Positions 1 through 8,099 of a stretch of 64,000 bases of DNA are shown here, one piece after another. This stretch comes from Streptomyces sp. NBC_01198 (GTDB lineage: Bacteria; Actinomycetota; Actinomycetes; Streptomycetales; Streptomycetaceae). Position numbers and translations under genes: made by a program. Numbering within the stretch: the stretch's first letter is position 1; each line of letters starts with the position of its first letter. Location: assembly GCF_036010485.1 (NCBI RefSeq), contig NZ_CP108568.1, positions 1,364,001 through 1,428,000 of the forward strand, given 5' to 3'. The notes under the pieces were generated by a model. It saw nothing but the letters and a program-made list of their open reading frames with translations. It made no database searches and had not been told where the DNA came from.

Positions 1-2859
1 AGCACGGGGTACTACGCGAAGGCGGACGACGAGACGTTCGGCGGCACCGTTACGGCGGTCGGCGACAGCCTGGTGATCGTGGTGCCGGCCGGTGACGTGA
101 GCACCGCCGGCTTCTGGGACGGCTGGAAGAAGCTCGTGACCGGCCTGGTCGTACTCGGCGTGGTCACCGCGGTCGGCGGGCTGTGCCTGCTCGCCTTCAA
201 CGTCGGGGCACCGGCGGCCGCTCCGGTGTGCGGTGCCGTGGCCGCCGGCCTGGCCGCGGGAGTCGGTGAACTGGTCAGTGCCAGCCTGGACGGCAAGCCT
301 TTCGACGCGGACGTGTGGGGCAACGCGATCGGCGCCGCCATAGCCGGTGCGATCAGCGGCTACGCCGCCGGCGCGCTGCTGGAGTATTTCGGCTCGGCCT
401 CCCGTGCCCTGATCACCATCGTGCAGGAGACTCTGCGCCGATACGCGCTCGCCTTCCGCATCTTCTCGAATCCGCTCGACGCCCTGGCCAACTGGATGAA
501 CGCCGACATGGCACAGCTCATCATGGACCGCCTCCAGCAGGCCCTGCATGGCATCGGCGCCGCACACCTGCGCGTGCTGCCGCTGGGCGACTCGATCACG
601 TACGGAGTCGGTGTCCCCGACCAGTCGGGCTACCGTGCCCAGTTGTACGCCGATCTCCGGGGCGACACCAGCGCCGTGGACTTCGTCGGCTCGCAGGACT
701 CCGGGCAACTCCCCGACACCGACAACGAAGGGCATCCGGGCTGGACGATCGATCAGATCAGCGCGCTGGTGGGGTGCACCATCCCGTACTACCGACCCAA
801 CGTCGTCGCGCTGCACATCGGCACCAACGACATGAGAGTCGACGGTGGAGCGGACCAGGCCCCGGCCCGGCTCCGCGCGTTGCTCGACCAGATCTTCACC
901 ATCGACCCGCGGACTCCCGTTCTGGTGGCCACGCTCATCCCGTCCAAGGACACGGCGGTCAACGCGCGGATCCGGCAGTACAACGCCCAGATCCCCGACA
1001 TCGTCGCCGGCGAGCGCGCACAGGGCCGGTTGGTGCGGCTTGTCGACATGGGCGCGATCACCACGGCGGATCTGAACGACTCGCTGCACCCCGGCGCCGC
1101 CGGATACGCCAAGATGGCCGACGCCTTCTACCGCGGCATCCGGGCGGTCACGGCCGCCGGCTGGGTGACGTCCCCGGCTTCCGGAGATGGGAACGCCTGC
1201 TCGCCCGGACAGCCGGGAATGACGAATCCCACAGCGGGCACCCCCACCGACGACGGGTGGGACTGGCAGGGGGCCATCGCGACCGGTGTGGGGGTGACCA
1301 GTGACGAGGTCCGTTTCGCCGACATCGACGGCGACGGCCGCGACGACTACCTCGCGGTGGACGACACCGGGGCAGTGCGGGCCTGGCTCAACGGCGGCGG
1401 TACCCCGCAGTCCTGGCACTGGGACGAGCAGGGCGAGATCGCTTCGGGTGTGGGGGCGAGCCGTGAGGAGGTTCGTTTCGCTGACATCGACGGCGACGGC
1501 CGCGACGACTACCTCGTGGTGGACGACGCCGGGGCAGTGCGGGCGTGGCTGAACAACCGTGGCGGTACCGGTGCGCCCTGGCTCTACCAGGGCCAGATCG
1601 CTTCGGGCGTCGGCGCCACCCGTGAGGAGGTCCGTTTCGCTGACATCGACGGCGACGGCCGCGACGACTACCTGGTGGTCAGCCAGACCGGCCGCATCAC
1701 GGCCTGGATCAACAATCTCGGCGGCAGTGGCGCGGCCTGGCTCAACCAGGGTGAGATCGCCCCCGGAGTCGGCGCCACCCGAGACCAGGTCCGCTTGACC
1801 GACATCGACGGTGACGGCCGCGACGACTACCTGGTGGTCGGGGACGGGGGCCGGGTACGCGCCTGGCTCAACGGCTACGGAACCGACGGCGGTCACTGGC
1901 TCTTCCAGGGCGAGATCGCCTCCGGTGTCGGCGCTGCCCCGTCCACGGTCGACTTCGCAGAGATCAATGGCGACGGCCGCGACGACTACGTCGTCCTCGG
2001 CGACACCAGCGTGGTCACCGCATGGCAGAACGACCACTTCCAGCAGCCCGATCGCTGGGACTGGCAGGGCGAGGTCGCTTCGGGTGTGGGAGCGAGCCGT
2101 GAGGAGGTTCGCTTCGCCGACATCAACGGCGACGGCCGCGACGACTACCTCGTGGTGGACGACACCGGGGCAGTGCGGGCCTGGCTGAACAACCGTGGCG
2201 GTACCGGCGCACCATGGCTCAACCAGGGCCAAGTCGCCTCGGGTGTCGGCGCCACGCGCGACCAGGTCCGCTTCGCCGACATCAACGGCGACGGCCGCGA
2301 CGACTACCTCGTGGTGGACGACACCGGGGCAGTGCGGGCCTGGCTGAACAACCGTGGCGGTACCGGCGCACCATGGCTCAACCAGGGCCAAGTCGCCTCG
2401 GGTGTCGGCGCCACGCGCGACCAGGTCCGCTTCGCCGACATCAACGGCGACGGCCGCGACGACTACCTCGTGGTGGACGACACCGGGGCAGTGCGGGCCT
2501 GGCTGAACAACCGTGGCGGTACGGGTGCGCCCTGGCTCGACCAGGGCCAGATCGGCTCCGGAGTGGGCGCGCCGGGCAACGCGGTGCTCTTCGCGGACTA
2601 CAACGGCGACCACCGCGACGACTACCTGGTCATGGAAGTCCAGGGACGGATCCGCGCATGGACCAACATGGCCGGCGTACCCCGCTGGCTGAGCCAGGGA
2701 GAGGTCGCCTCCGGAGTCGGGGCCGGCAGCGACGATATCCAACTCGCTGACATCGACGGTGACGGCCGCGACGACTACCTCGTCATCGATGACGCAGGAG
2801 CAGTGCGGGCCTGGCTGAACAACGGAATCATGCGAAAGGAGCCCGCCGAGGCGCAGTGA
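1..2859 (+). CDS. Secreted SGNH/GDSL hydrolase with FG-GAP repeats (5' partial)
   Basis: The frame is open from base 1, so this is the C-terminal 952 residues of a larger protein. The first in-frame start, GTG at 73, is probably internal. Bases 88-390 encode an Ala/Gly-rich hydrophobic stretch (VLGVVTAVGGLCLLAF, GAAIAGAISGYAAGALL) like the pretoxin segment of Rhs/WapA-type secreted proteins. An SGNH esterase domain follows: block I GDSITYG (Ser codon at 592), block III GTNDM near 820, and the Asp-x-x-His block in DSLHPGAAGY near 1078. Ten FG-GAP/VCBS-type repeats on DGDGRDDYLVV run from about 1250 to 2830 and probably form a propeller that binds calcium or a surface ligand. I predict an extracellular ester hydrolase; the substrate is unknown. 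WapI-like and Rhs relics just downstream fit a polymorphic-toxin setting, which is inference. No signal peptide can be judged because the N-terminus is outside the window. Confidence 0.85.
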   Translation, partial: STGYYAKADDETFGGTVTAVGDSLVIVVPAGDVSTAGFWDGWKKLVTGLVVLGVVTAVGGLCLLAFNVGAPAAAPVCGAVAAGLAAGVGELVSASLDGKPFDADVWGNAIGAAIAGAISGYAAGALLEYFGSASRALITIVQETLRRYALAFRIFSNPLDALANWMNADMAQLIMDRLQQALHGIGAAHLRVLPLGDSITYGVGVPDQSGYRAQLYADLRGDTSAVDFVGSQDSGQLPDTDNEGHPGWTIDQISALVGCTIPYYRPNVVALHIGTNDMRVDGGADQAPARLRALLDQIFTIDPRTPVLVATLIPSKDTAVNARIRQYNAQIPDIVAGERAQGRLVRLVDMGAITTADLNDSLHPGAAGYAKMADAFYRGIRAVTAAGWVTSPASGDGNACSPGQPGMTNPTAGTPTDDGWDWQGAIATGVGVTSDEVRFADIDGDGRDDYLAVDDTGAVRAWLNGGGTPQSWHWDEQGEIASGVGASREEVRFADIDGDGRDDYLVVDDAGAVRAWLNNRGGTGAPWLYQGQIASGVGATREEVRFADIDGDGRDDYLVVSQTGRITAWINNLGGSGAAWLNQGEIAPGVGATRDQVRLTDIDGDGRDDYLVVGDGGRVRAWLNGYGTDGGHWLFQGEIASGVGAAPSTVDFAEINGDGRDDYVVLGDTSVVTAWQNDHFQQPDRWDWQGEVASGVGASREEVRFADINGDGRDDYLVVDDTGAVRAWLNNRGGTGAPWLNQGQVASGVGATRDQVRFADINGDGRDDYLVVDDTGAVRAWLNNRGGTGAPWLNQGQVASGVGATRDQVRFADINGDGRDDYLVVDDTGAVRAWLNNRGGTGAPWLDQGQIGSGVGAPGNAVLFADYNGDHRDDYLVMEVQGRIRAWTNMAGVPRWLSQGEVASGVGAGSDDIQLADIDGDGRDDYLVIDDAGAVRAWLNNGIMRKEPAEAQ
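2107..2522 (+). repeat. Tandem 159-bp DNA repeats inside the FG-GAP domain
   Basis: Three consecutive 159-bp units begin at 2107, 2266 and 2425. Units two and three are essentially identical at the DNA level until about 2522, while the other FG-GAP repeats of the gene have diverged in sequence. Each unit encodes 53 residues. This points to recent duplication or gene conversion within the propeller region, and the array may also be unstable or mis-assembled. Confidence 0.9.
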
Positions 2860-3184
2860 CCCCACCCACGTCGTAGGGGGCGTCAAAGTCGTCAGCGTCG
2901 AAGTCGTCAACTCCGATCTCTTGCCGCTGGCTGGCGGGCAGACCTCACCCCTCGCAAAGGGATACCAGTACCACTGGTACTTCGGCAGCGGGTAGTGGTC
3001 GATCATGCTATGCCCCCTCATCCTGTCCACCTGCGACGGCTCCAACAGCCAGACGAGGACGCGCAGCTGAACCGCTGACCACAGTGGGCGGACGTGCACA
3101 CCACGTCCGCCCACCGCCGGTGCGCTCCGCGCCCTGGTCCTGCGCCCCGCCCGGGAGAAGCGGCGAAGTATTGGCCGGGGAGAC

Positions 3185-3280
3185 GCGCTGGCGCGACAAG
3201 AGTCGGCGGCCATCTTCGTCGATCACCACGCAGTGGTGATGGGTCTCACCTGCGTCGATGCCTGCCCAGATCGCGGCCAT
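3185..3280 (-). pseudogene. IS110-family transposase, N-terminal relic
   Basis: The frame starting at ATG 3280 reads MAAIWAGIDAGETHHH then CVVIDEDGRRLLSR. This is the typical first strand of an IS110/IS1111 DEDD transposase, with the first catalytic Asp in GIDAG. Similarity stops after about 32 residues, and the frame then runs into unrelated sequence. The RuvC-like core and the C-terminal serine domain are missing. The roughly 150 bp upstream (3281-3430) may be the old non-coding 5' end of the element. The stretch 2860-3184 shows no gene, only a short inverted repeat near 2966-2984. Confidence 0.7.
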
Positions 3281-3711
3281 GCGGTGCCTCCGTGCGGGTG
3301 GGGTGCTGGTGCTTCCCGACGGACGACGTCGCTGTCGATTCCCTACGGAGCGATCGAGTGGCAATTCCCAATTGGCAGCCGAGTCGTCGTGGGGCCTCGG
3401 GCGGCCAATCAGTGGAAGCCACGCCCGACACCCCTGGGTGGGCCAAGCATACGAAGGGCTCGCCCGGTCCCAGGTAAGAAGGTAGGGAACCTTGACCGTT
3501 TGCCGTTGAAGGTGAACCGGGGGCCGGCATTGTTTCGCAGCTCGGCCGGCGGTCAGCGCCTGTCTTTGCGGTCCTTGGAGGCTCGGTCTGTGCTGATGAT
3601 CAGCATGCCCACCGAGAAGCTGACGAGGACGAGCGGAAGTAACCACACATCCGTCCAAGGCCGCCCCTTGTGAAGTTCGATCGGCACCCACAGGCCGAAC
3701 ATCCGGGTGGG

Positions 3712-3826
3712 CGGCCCCCTCGATGACCAGCCAGCTCTGCCGCTGTTGGGGATCAACCGCGTCGGGGAACTGGTAGCCCGCAACGCCCAGTTCGATGCCG
3801 TGCCCGTCACTACCGATCAACCTCAT
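3712..3826 (-). pseudogene. WapI-like immunity protein, N-terminal relic
   Basis: From ATG 3826 the frame reads MRLIGSDGHGIELGVAGYQ, then FPDAVDPQQRQSWLVIEG. This matches my memory of the start of the WapI family of immunity proteins (DGHGIEL, AGYQFPDA.DP...SWLVIEG). After about 38 residues the similarity ends and the frame becomes low-complexity, so the gene is truncated. In another minus frame, 3560-3710 could encode one membrane-type segment (LLPLVLVSFSVGMLII) of unknown origin. Its place near an Rhs relic and a large secreted protein fits a decayed toxin-immunity unit. The family call is from memory and needs a profile search. Confidence 0.5.
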
Positions 3827-3949
3827 CAACTCAGCATTCCACGCTACGAAGTCGCCAGACGACGGGGCGAGCGGCGGCGGCTCGGCGCTACAAGTCGTCG
3901 CGAACGGGGGGCTGGCCGGCGATGACGCTGTGGCCTTGCTGGCCGCCGC

Positions 3950-4200
3950 CGCGAAGGCCGGATGCCAGAAAGTCGTCGACTGGCTGGTCCTCCATGACGT
4001 GGACGTGACGCGCCTCTGGGACGGCGGCAACGCCCTGGCCGCCAGCGGCGACGACCACAGCGTACGGCTGTGGACCAACACGGCACCCGGTCCCCAACAG
4101 GAAATCGACCGGATCTGCCGGACCGCTCGGGACCTCACCACGACCGTACGCCAGACCTACCTGCCGGGACCACCTCGCCAGTCTGCCCGTCCTGATCACC
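3950..4200 (+). pseudogene. WD40-repeat protein, C-terminal relic
   Basis: A plus-strand frame contains LAASGDDHSVRLWT, a recognisable WD40 strand pair, followed by IDRICRTARDLT and TYLPGPP. The latter resembles the conserved C-terminal tail found after WD40 propellers of actinobacterial NTPase/kinase-WD40 proteins (…RICRTAGRDLTPEEW…YLPG.PY). Only about one repeat plus the tail is left and there is no start or upstream domain. I treat it as debris carried in by rearrangement. Confidence 0.5.
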
Positions 4201-4212
4201 GGCCAAGGGCCT

Positions 4213-4335
4213 GTCCACCCAACGCCGACTGCACCACCACCGGCGGCACCACCGCCATCAACACCTACGACACCGCCGACCGCCGGCTACACCTACGACG
4301 GGCTCTGTAGAACGATCCGGGTAACTCCTGATCAA
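4213..4335 (+). pseudogene. Rhs/YD-repeat relic
   Basis: One frame gives TTTGGTTAINTYDTADR. After a shift near 4280 a second frame gives GYTYDGLCRTIRV. Together these match the YD-repeat pattern of Rhs/WapA shells (YD.ADRL...GYTYDGLGRTTRV). The second frame runs open into the IS256 relic that follows, so the transposon fragment and the Rhs fragment are now joined. This supports the idea that 3.5-4.3 kb once held a polymorphic toxin gene with its immunity gene. Confidence 0.55.
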
Positions 4336-4365
4336 GGAAGATGTATCGATGACCAGCGACAACGT

Positions 4366-4794
4366 GACGAGGCCGAGGGCCTGCGGCTGACCGGCAAGGG
4401 TGGCCTGCTCCGGCAGCTGACCAAGCGGCTCCTGGAGTCCGCCCTCGAACGCGAGATCACCGACCACCTCGGCTACGACAAGCACGACCCTGCCCGGAAG
4501 AACGGCGGCAACAGCCGCAACGGGACCCGGGCCAAGACCGTGCTGACAGACGTCGGCCCGGTCGAGATAGCCGTGCCCCGCGACCGCGAGTGTAGCTTCG
4601 AGCCGAAGTCTGGCCGAGGTCTATGGCGCCCTGGTCTGTGGTCCGAGGTTTCCCGCCAGACGATCTCTACGATCACCGACAAGGTCGTCGACGAGATGGC
4701 CGGGTGTCAGAACCGTGCCCCTGCCGATACCCCCATCCGCCCCCAGTCCGGCAGGGGCCTGGCCGAACTGGACGAACTCCAAGTCGGGCGCTGA
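4366..4794 (+). pseudogene. IS256-family transposase, internally deleted relic
   Basis: The translation LTGKGGLLRQLTKRLLES, EITDHLGYDKHDPA, NSRNGTRAKTVLTDVGPVEI and EVSRQTISTITDKVVDEM aligns segment by segment with the intact transposase at 8142-9425. About 30 residues are missing between SFEP and EVSRQT. Everything after the first third, including all three catalytic acidic residues, is gone. The ATG at 4349 is out of frame with this segment. It differs enough from the 8.1-kb copy to be a separate, older insertion. Confidence 0.85.
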
Positions 4795-4797
4795 GTG

Positions 4798-5214
4798 TCA
4801 GACCGAGTTGGGGTCGAGGCGATCGGACGGCACACCGTTGTTGTACGTAGCGATACCCATGCCCATCGACCAGTCTGCGGGGGCAACGGTGATGAGGTTG
4901 AAGAAGACGTCCTCCCGCCGGAGGTGCAGCTTCTCGTGCAATTCGTCTACGACGGCCTTGAAGTAGTCGCCCTTTTTCTCAGGGCTGGCGCCGGCAATGA
5001 AACTGAGTTGGATGAAAACGCAGTCCTCGGACCGGTAGATACTGAGGTAGTCGGGGTCATAGAGGAAGTTCTCGATTTTGTGCTCGGTGATGACCTGGAA
5101 GCGATCTTCAGGAACGCCCAGATGCTCGATCATCTTGTCGTACACGACGTTCGCAATGGTCTGTCGGTACTCTACTGACTTACCCTCCACGAGGTCGACC
5201 CGTGCGAGTGGCAT
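4798..5214 (-). CDS. Tautomerase-superfamily protein
   Basis: The 138-residue protein begins MPLARVDLVEGKS. After Met removal this leaves the N-terminal proline that acts as catalytic base in the 4-oxalocrotonate tautomerase/MIF superfamily. The length fits the two-beta-alpha-beta-unit type rather than the 60-residue 4-OT type. The body (YDKMIEHLGVPEDRFQVI, DYFKAVVDELHEKL, REDVFFNLI) has the alternating pattern of that fold. The start is supported by GGAAGGA about 7 bases upstream. It is monocistronic, ending next to the IS256 relic, and its natural substrate cannot be told from sequence. It probably acts in the cytoplasm. Confidence 0.85.
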   Translation of the reverse strand: MPLARVDLVEGKSVEYRQTIANVVYDKMIEHLGVPEDRFQVITEHKIENFLYDPDYLSIYRSEDCVFIQLSFIAGASPEKKGDYFKAVVDELHEKLHLRREDVFFNLITVAPADWSMGMGIATYNNGVPSDRLDPNSV

Positions 5215-6132
5215 GACAAACGTCCTTCCCTTGCGCAGATGGGCGCGGTGCCATCTCTACGATGCGAACCTAATCACGGGCCCGCAGGTTTCCGGCAGCA
5301 CGGTCGGGTGTGTCCGGCATGTAGGTGCAATCCGGGCGGTGTGCTTCTCGTCTTGCTTCGCCCGTGCACCCGTGACCCCGCCGAGGCGCCGTTTCGATGG
5401 GGTCCCGAACGACGGCATCCGATGGCCGCAGCAGTTCCCGACGCAGTTCATTTCAGTGATCAGTAATCGCTTGAACTGCGGGTACGCGGTCCGCCCGGTC
5501 GAGTTCACGGTTTGCCGGCGGCCAGGCGCAGTTCGTTATCACGACCAACGTTGAGCCGAACAGCCGTAGGCCGCCACCATCGAACGAACACCCCGGGCCG
5601 CCGGTGAGGTCCGCGCGCGCCGCGAGACCAACCCGCGACGCGAGTGTTAGCGTTGCGGGGTTCCTCATCCTGTTCCGAGAACGATACGTATGGCTGCCGG
5701 CACTTCCATAAGAGCACGGGCGCCACGCTGCGTCCGTCCAGCCTCTCGTCGGAGGCCAAAATGGGCCATCCTCGGCTACGGCGGGGAGACACTATGTCGG
5801 AGTCTTCCAATGGGCTACAGGGCGAAGGTTGTCTGATGCGGCACCAGGCCGCCCCACCGAAGTGACCTGTTCCTGCACATCATCGAGGCGGGGTGCACTG
5901 ACCTGGTGCTTGTCGGCATGACCGGTTCCCTGGCGGGCCGCGTCGTCACCGGAAACTCCGACGCCTTCTGGGGCCCCGACGCCTCGTCGGCCGCTGGTTT
6001 CCTGGCCTGATATGAACGCCGGCTCGACCACCTGCTCGCTGGGCGCGACAATCGCGACTTGAACTGACCTCGCCCGGCCTGCGAGCGCCAGTCGACCTCG
6101 TCCGCAGGCAGCACCGCAACCACGAGGATCCG
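5215..6132. other. Gene-poor stretch with one short protein relic
   Basis: I find no convincing gene in these 918 bases. On the plus strand 5867-6010 reads LFLHIIEAGCTDLVLVGM, then TGSLAGRVVTGNSDAFWGPD, and ends at TGA 6008. It has good codon usage but no start codon or ribosome site, so it looks like the tail of a lost gene; I do not recognise the family. The left part (5215-5300) should contain the tautomerase promoter. Base composition around 5460-5560 is lower in GC than in neighbouring genes. Confidence 0.4.
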
Positions 6133-7032
6133 TCACGGCTCTGAGAGTCCGGCCCGAGCATTCCACCTGTGCAGCGTCTCCGGCGGGAGGATCCTGCCGA
6201 ACACCGAGCCGGCGAAGTGCCCCGCAGCGACAGTCGTGTCGGGGTCTCGGTACTGCTCGAGCAGCGCCCTGCGTGTCCTGGTGCCGTGCTCGGCGTCGAC
6301 GTCGAACCGGCAGTTCCAGTGGGTCTCGCTGACCTGCGCCTGGGTGTGCATCACGTCGCCGAGGATGAGCAGTCGCTGGGGCGTCCTGACGGTGTCCGTG
6401 ACCAGCAGGCTGGTATGGCCGGGGGTATGACCGGGGGTGGCCACTGCGTGCACTCCCGGTACGGGTTCGTCGCCGTCAGCCATGAACTCGATCACGTCGG
6501 CGAGTGGCTCCTGCACGGCCACCGGATCGGGACCGGTGATCTCCGCGGTGCCTTTCCAGTGCTCCCATTCGGCGCGGGAGACGAAGTGTCGCGCGTTCGG
6601 GAACGTCAGGTTGACCGGCTTCCGGTCGTCAGGTGCGTTCGGCGCGGGGGCGACGTTGCCTGTCCAGCCAACGTGGTCGTGGTGCAGGTGCGTGAACACC
6701 ACGGCATCGATGTCCGAGGGGCCCAGCCCCTCGCCTTGGAGGCTGTCGAGCAGAAGCCCACCGCGGAAAGTCGCCAGGCCCGGCACCTCGAAGTCCACCG
6801 CGCCCAAGCCGAGGTCGACCAGCACACGGTGCGCCTTGGTGCGGATCAGGAACGAGCCGACGCTCACGGGCAGCCGCCCGTCCCTGTCCAGGTACGGCGC
6901 GAAAGCGGCCCAGCCGTCGGCTGTGCTGGTGGGGAAGAAAATGGTCGGTTCGAGGTGGACCTCGCCGTCGGGAAGGTAGGTCACCGTGGTGTCTCCGACT
7001 CTCACTTGGCTGCGGGGAGCGGGGTCGAGCAT
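6133..7032 (-). CDS. Metallo-beta-lactamase-fold hydrolase
   Basis: The 299-residue protein has the metal signature HLHHDH (in VVFTHLHHDHVGWTG, about residue 115), a second metal His in ATPGHTPGHTSLLV, the bridging Asp in LLILGDVMH, and a final His in AAGHFAG. It has no signal peptide, so it should act in the cytoplasm. The spacing resembles the quorum-quenching/arylsulfatase-like branch of the superfamily; the substrate is not predictable. GGAGAA lies 6 bases before the ATG. It is divergent from an HxlR regulator with two inverted repeats between them, so it is probably that regulator's target. A second, more lactonase-like member of the fold is at 29933. Confidence 0.85.
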   Translation of the reverse strand: MLDPAPRSQVRVGDTTVTYLPDGEVHLEPTIFFPTSTADGWAAFAPYLDRDGRLPVSVGSFLIRTKAHRVLVDLGLGAVDFEVPGLATFRGGLLLDSLQGEGLGPSDIDAVVFTHLHHDHVGWTGNVAPAPNAPDDRKPVNLTFPNARHFVSRAEWEHWKGTAEITGPDPVAVQEPLADVIEFMADGDEPVPGVHAVATPGHTPGHTSLLVTDTVRTPQRLLILGDVMHTQAQVSETHWNCRFDVDAEHGTRTRRALLEQYRDPDTTVAAGHFAGSVFGRILPPETLHRWNARAGLSEP

Positions 7033-7089
7033 GGCGTTCTCCGGTTCCGTCGTCCTGATGTGCCTGCGTGCTCGGTCTACGTTTCTCTA

Positions 7090-7104
7090 CTCACCATTGG
7101 TGAG
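7090..7104. promoter_or_regulatory. Inverted repeat CTCACC-ATT-GGTGAG
   Basis: A 6-bp perfect inverted repeat with a 3-bp spacer lies in the divergent promoter region between the hydrolase gene and the HxlR gene. It is only 10 bp from a second, longer palindrome, so it may be an accessory operator or part of the minus-strand promoter. Confidence 0.5.
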
Positions 7105-7114
7105 TTCCATTGAC

Positions 7115-7136
7115 CTTGCAAGTACGTACTTGCAAG
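7115..7136. promoter_or_regulatory. Perfect 22-bp palindrome, likely HxlR operator
   Basis: The half-site CTTGCAAGTAC is followed directly by its exact reverse complement, giving a perfect 22-bp dyad with central GTAC. HxlR-family regulators bind dyads as dimers next to divergently transcribed redox or detoxification genes. The site sits midway between the start of the hydrolase gene (7032) and that of the regulator (7202), where it could control both. Confidence 0.75.
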
Positions 7137-7201
7137 TGCGTTTCCCCACGTGGGAGCGGCCTCATATTGCTCTCATGACTCTCCGGTGGTTAGCTCGACC
7201 C

Positions 7202-7651
7202 ATGCCATCGAGACCAGCTCCACGCCCCCGCCCCGGTACTCGCAGGCCTGCCCGCGCGCGGCTGGCCGACGGCCACCTAGCGAACGTCTACACGGCCGCA
7301 TGCCCGTCCCGGCAGGCCCTCGACCGGTTGGCGGACAAGTGGAGCATGCTGCTGATCGGCAGCCTCGAGGCCGGACCGCGACGCTTCGGCCAGTTGCGTG
7401 ACCAGGTCGACGGCATCAGCGAGAAGATGCTGACCCAGACCCTTCGCAGCCTCGAACGCGACGGCCTGGTAACCCGCACGGCGAGTCCGGCCGTCCCGCC
7501 GTCGGTGACGTACGAACTCACAGACCTAGGCCGTTCGTTGAGTGAGCCGATGGCATCGGTGCGTGCGTGGGCGGAGCGCTACATCAACGACGTCGAGCGC
7601 TCTCGCGAGGCGGCGGACGCCGTGTCGGGTCTGCAGCAGCCCACCCGCTGA
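7202..7651 (+). CDS. HxlR-family transcriptional regulator
   Basis: The 149-residue protein has the HxlR winged-helix pattern: CPSRQALDRLADKWSMLLI, then RRFGQLRDQVDGISEKMLTQ and LRSLERDGLVTRT, ending in a helix that would form the dimer (SEPMASVRAWAERYI). The single Cys at the start of the domain is at the position used for redox or electrophile sensing in several family members. An in-frame ATG at 7175 is an alternative start; neither has a strong ribosome site. It is divergent from the metallo-hydrolase at 6133-7032, with a perfect palindrome in the intergenic region. Confidence 0.85.
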   Translation: MPSRPAPRPRPGTRRPARARLADGHLANVYTAACPSRQALDRLADKWSMLLIGSLEAGPRRFGQLRDQVDGISEKMLTQTLRSLERDGLVTRTASPAVPPSVTYELTDLGRSLSEPMASVRAWAERYINDVERSREAADAVSGLQQPTR

Positions 7652-7719
7652 GCCCACTGCTCGGCTCCGGCGGCCTGGTCGGTAGCGCTCTGGCGCAGGG
7701 CAATTCCAACCTGATCGGC

Positions 7720-8015
7720 TTGCGGCCAACCCCGACTTCCTTCTGGCCGCGGTGGGCCAAGAAATGGGCCTGGCCGGCGTAGTGGTGCTGCACTACGCCT
7801 CGATCGTCGAGTGCGGGATGCGGACCGCGCTCGCCACCCGTGACCCGTTCGGCAAGCTCCTCGACGGCGGGCCGTCGCCGGCGTTCGCGCTCCAAGTGTT
7901 CGTCGTCGCGGGCGGCGTCATGGGCCTCATCCCGCTGACCAGCACGACGGTGCCCTCGTCGTGTACGGGGGCTCCCCCGTGATCGCCAACTGGGCGCGTT
8001 CTTGGTGCCGTACGA
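7720..8015 (+). pseudogene. FtsW/RodA/SpoVE-family protein, C-terminal relic
   Basis: The frame reads NPDFLLAAVGQEMGLAGVVV, then RDPFGKLLDGG and FALQVFVVAGGVMGLIPLTS. This matches the extracellular loop and last helices of SEDS cell-wall polymerases (TDFIFA..GEE.GL.G, FGRLLA.G, Q....GGV.RLIPLTG). After a frameshift near 7950 the expected YGGSPVIANWA follows in the next frame. There is no N-terminal part and no stop in the right place. The fragment lies between the HxlR gene and the IS256 element and may be a flank brought in by recombination. Confidence 0.7.
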
Positions 8016-8099
8016 AGGGTGAGAGGCGGGCCGTATTCTCAACGCGGACGTCGAAGCCATCCTCCCGCAGCCGAACCACCGCAGCGTCCAGTAGCGGGA

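Noticed and set aside
2966..2984. Short palindrome AGTACCA-C-TGGTACT as an operator or attachment site
   Set aside because: Only 7-bp arms, no nearby start codon and no second copy. Chance cannot be excluded.
5505..6166. Minus-strand open frames of 100-124 residues between the tautomerase and hydrolase genes
   Set aside because: Arg-rich low-complexity translations without motifs or ribosome sites. Only the short plus-strand tail at 5867-6010 looks protein-like.
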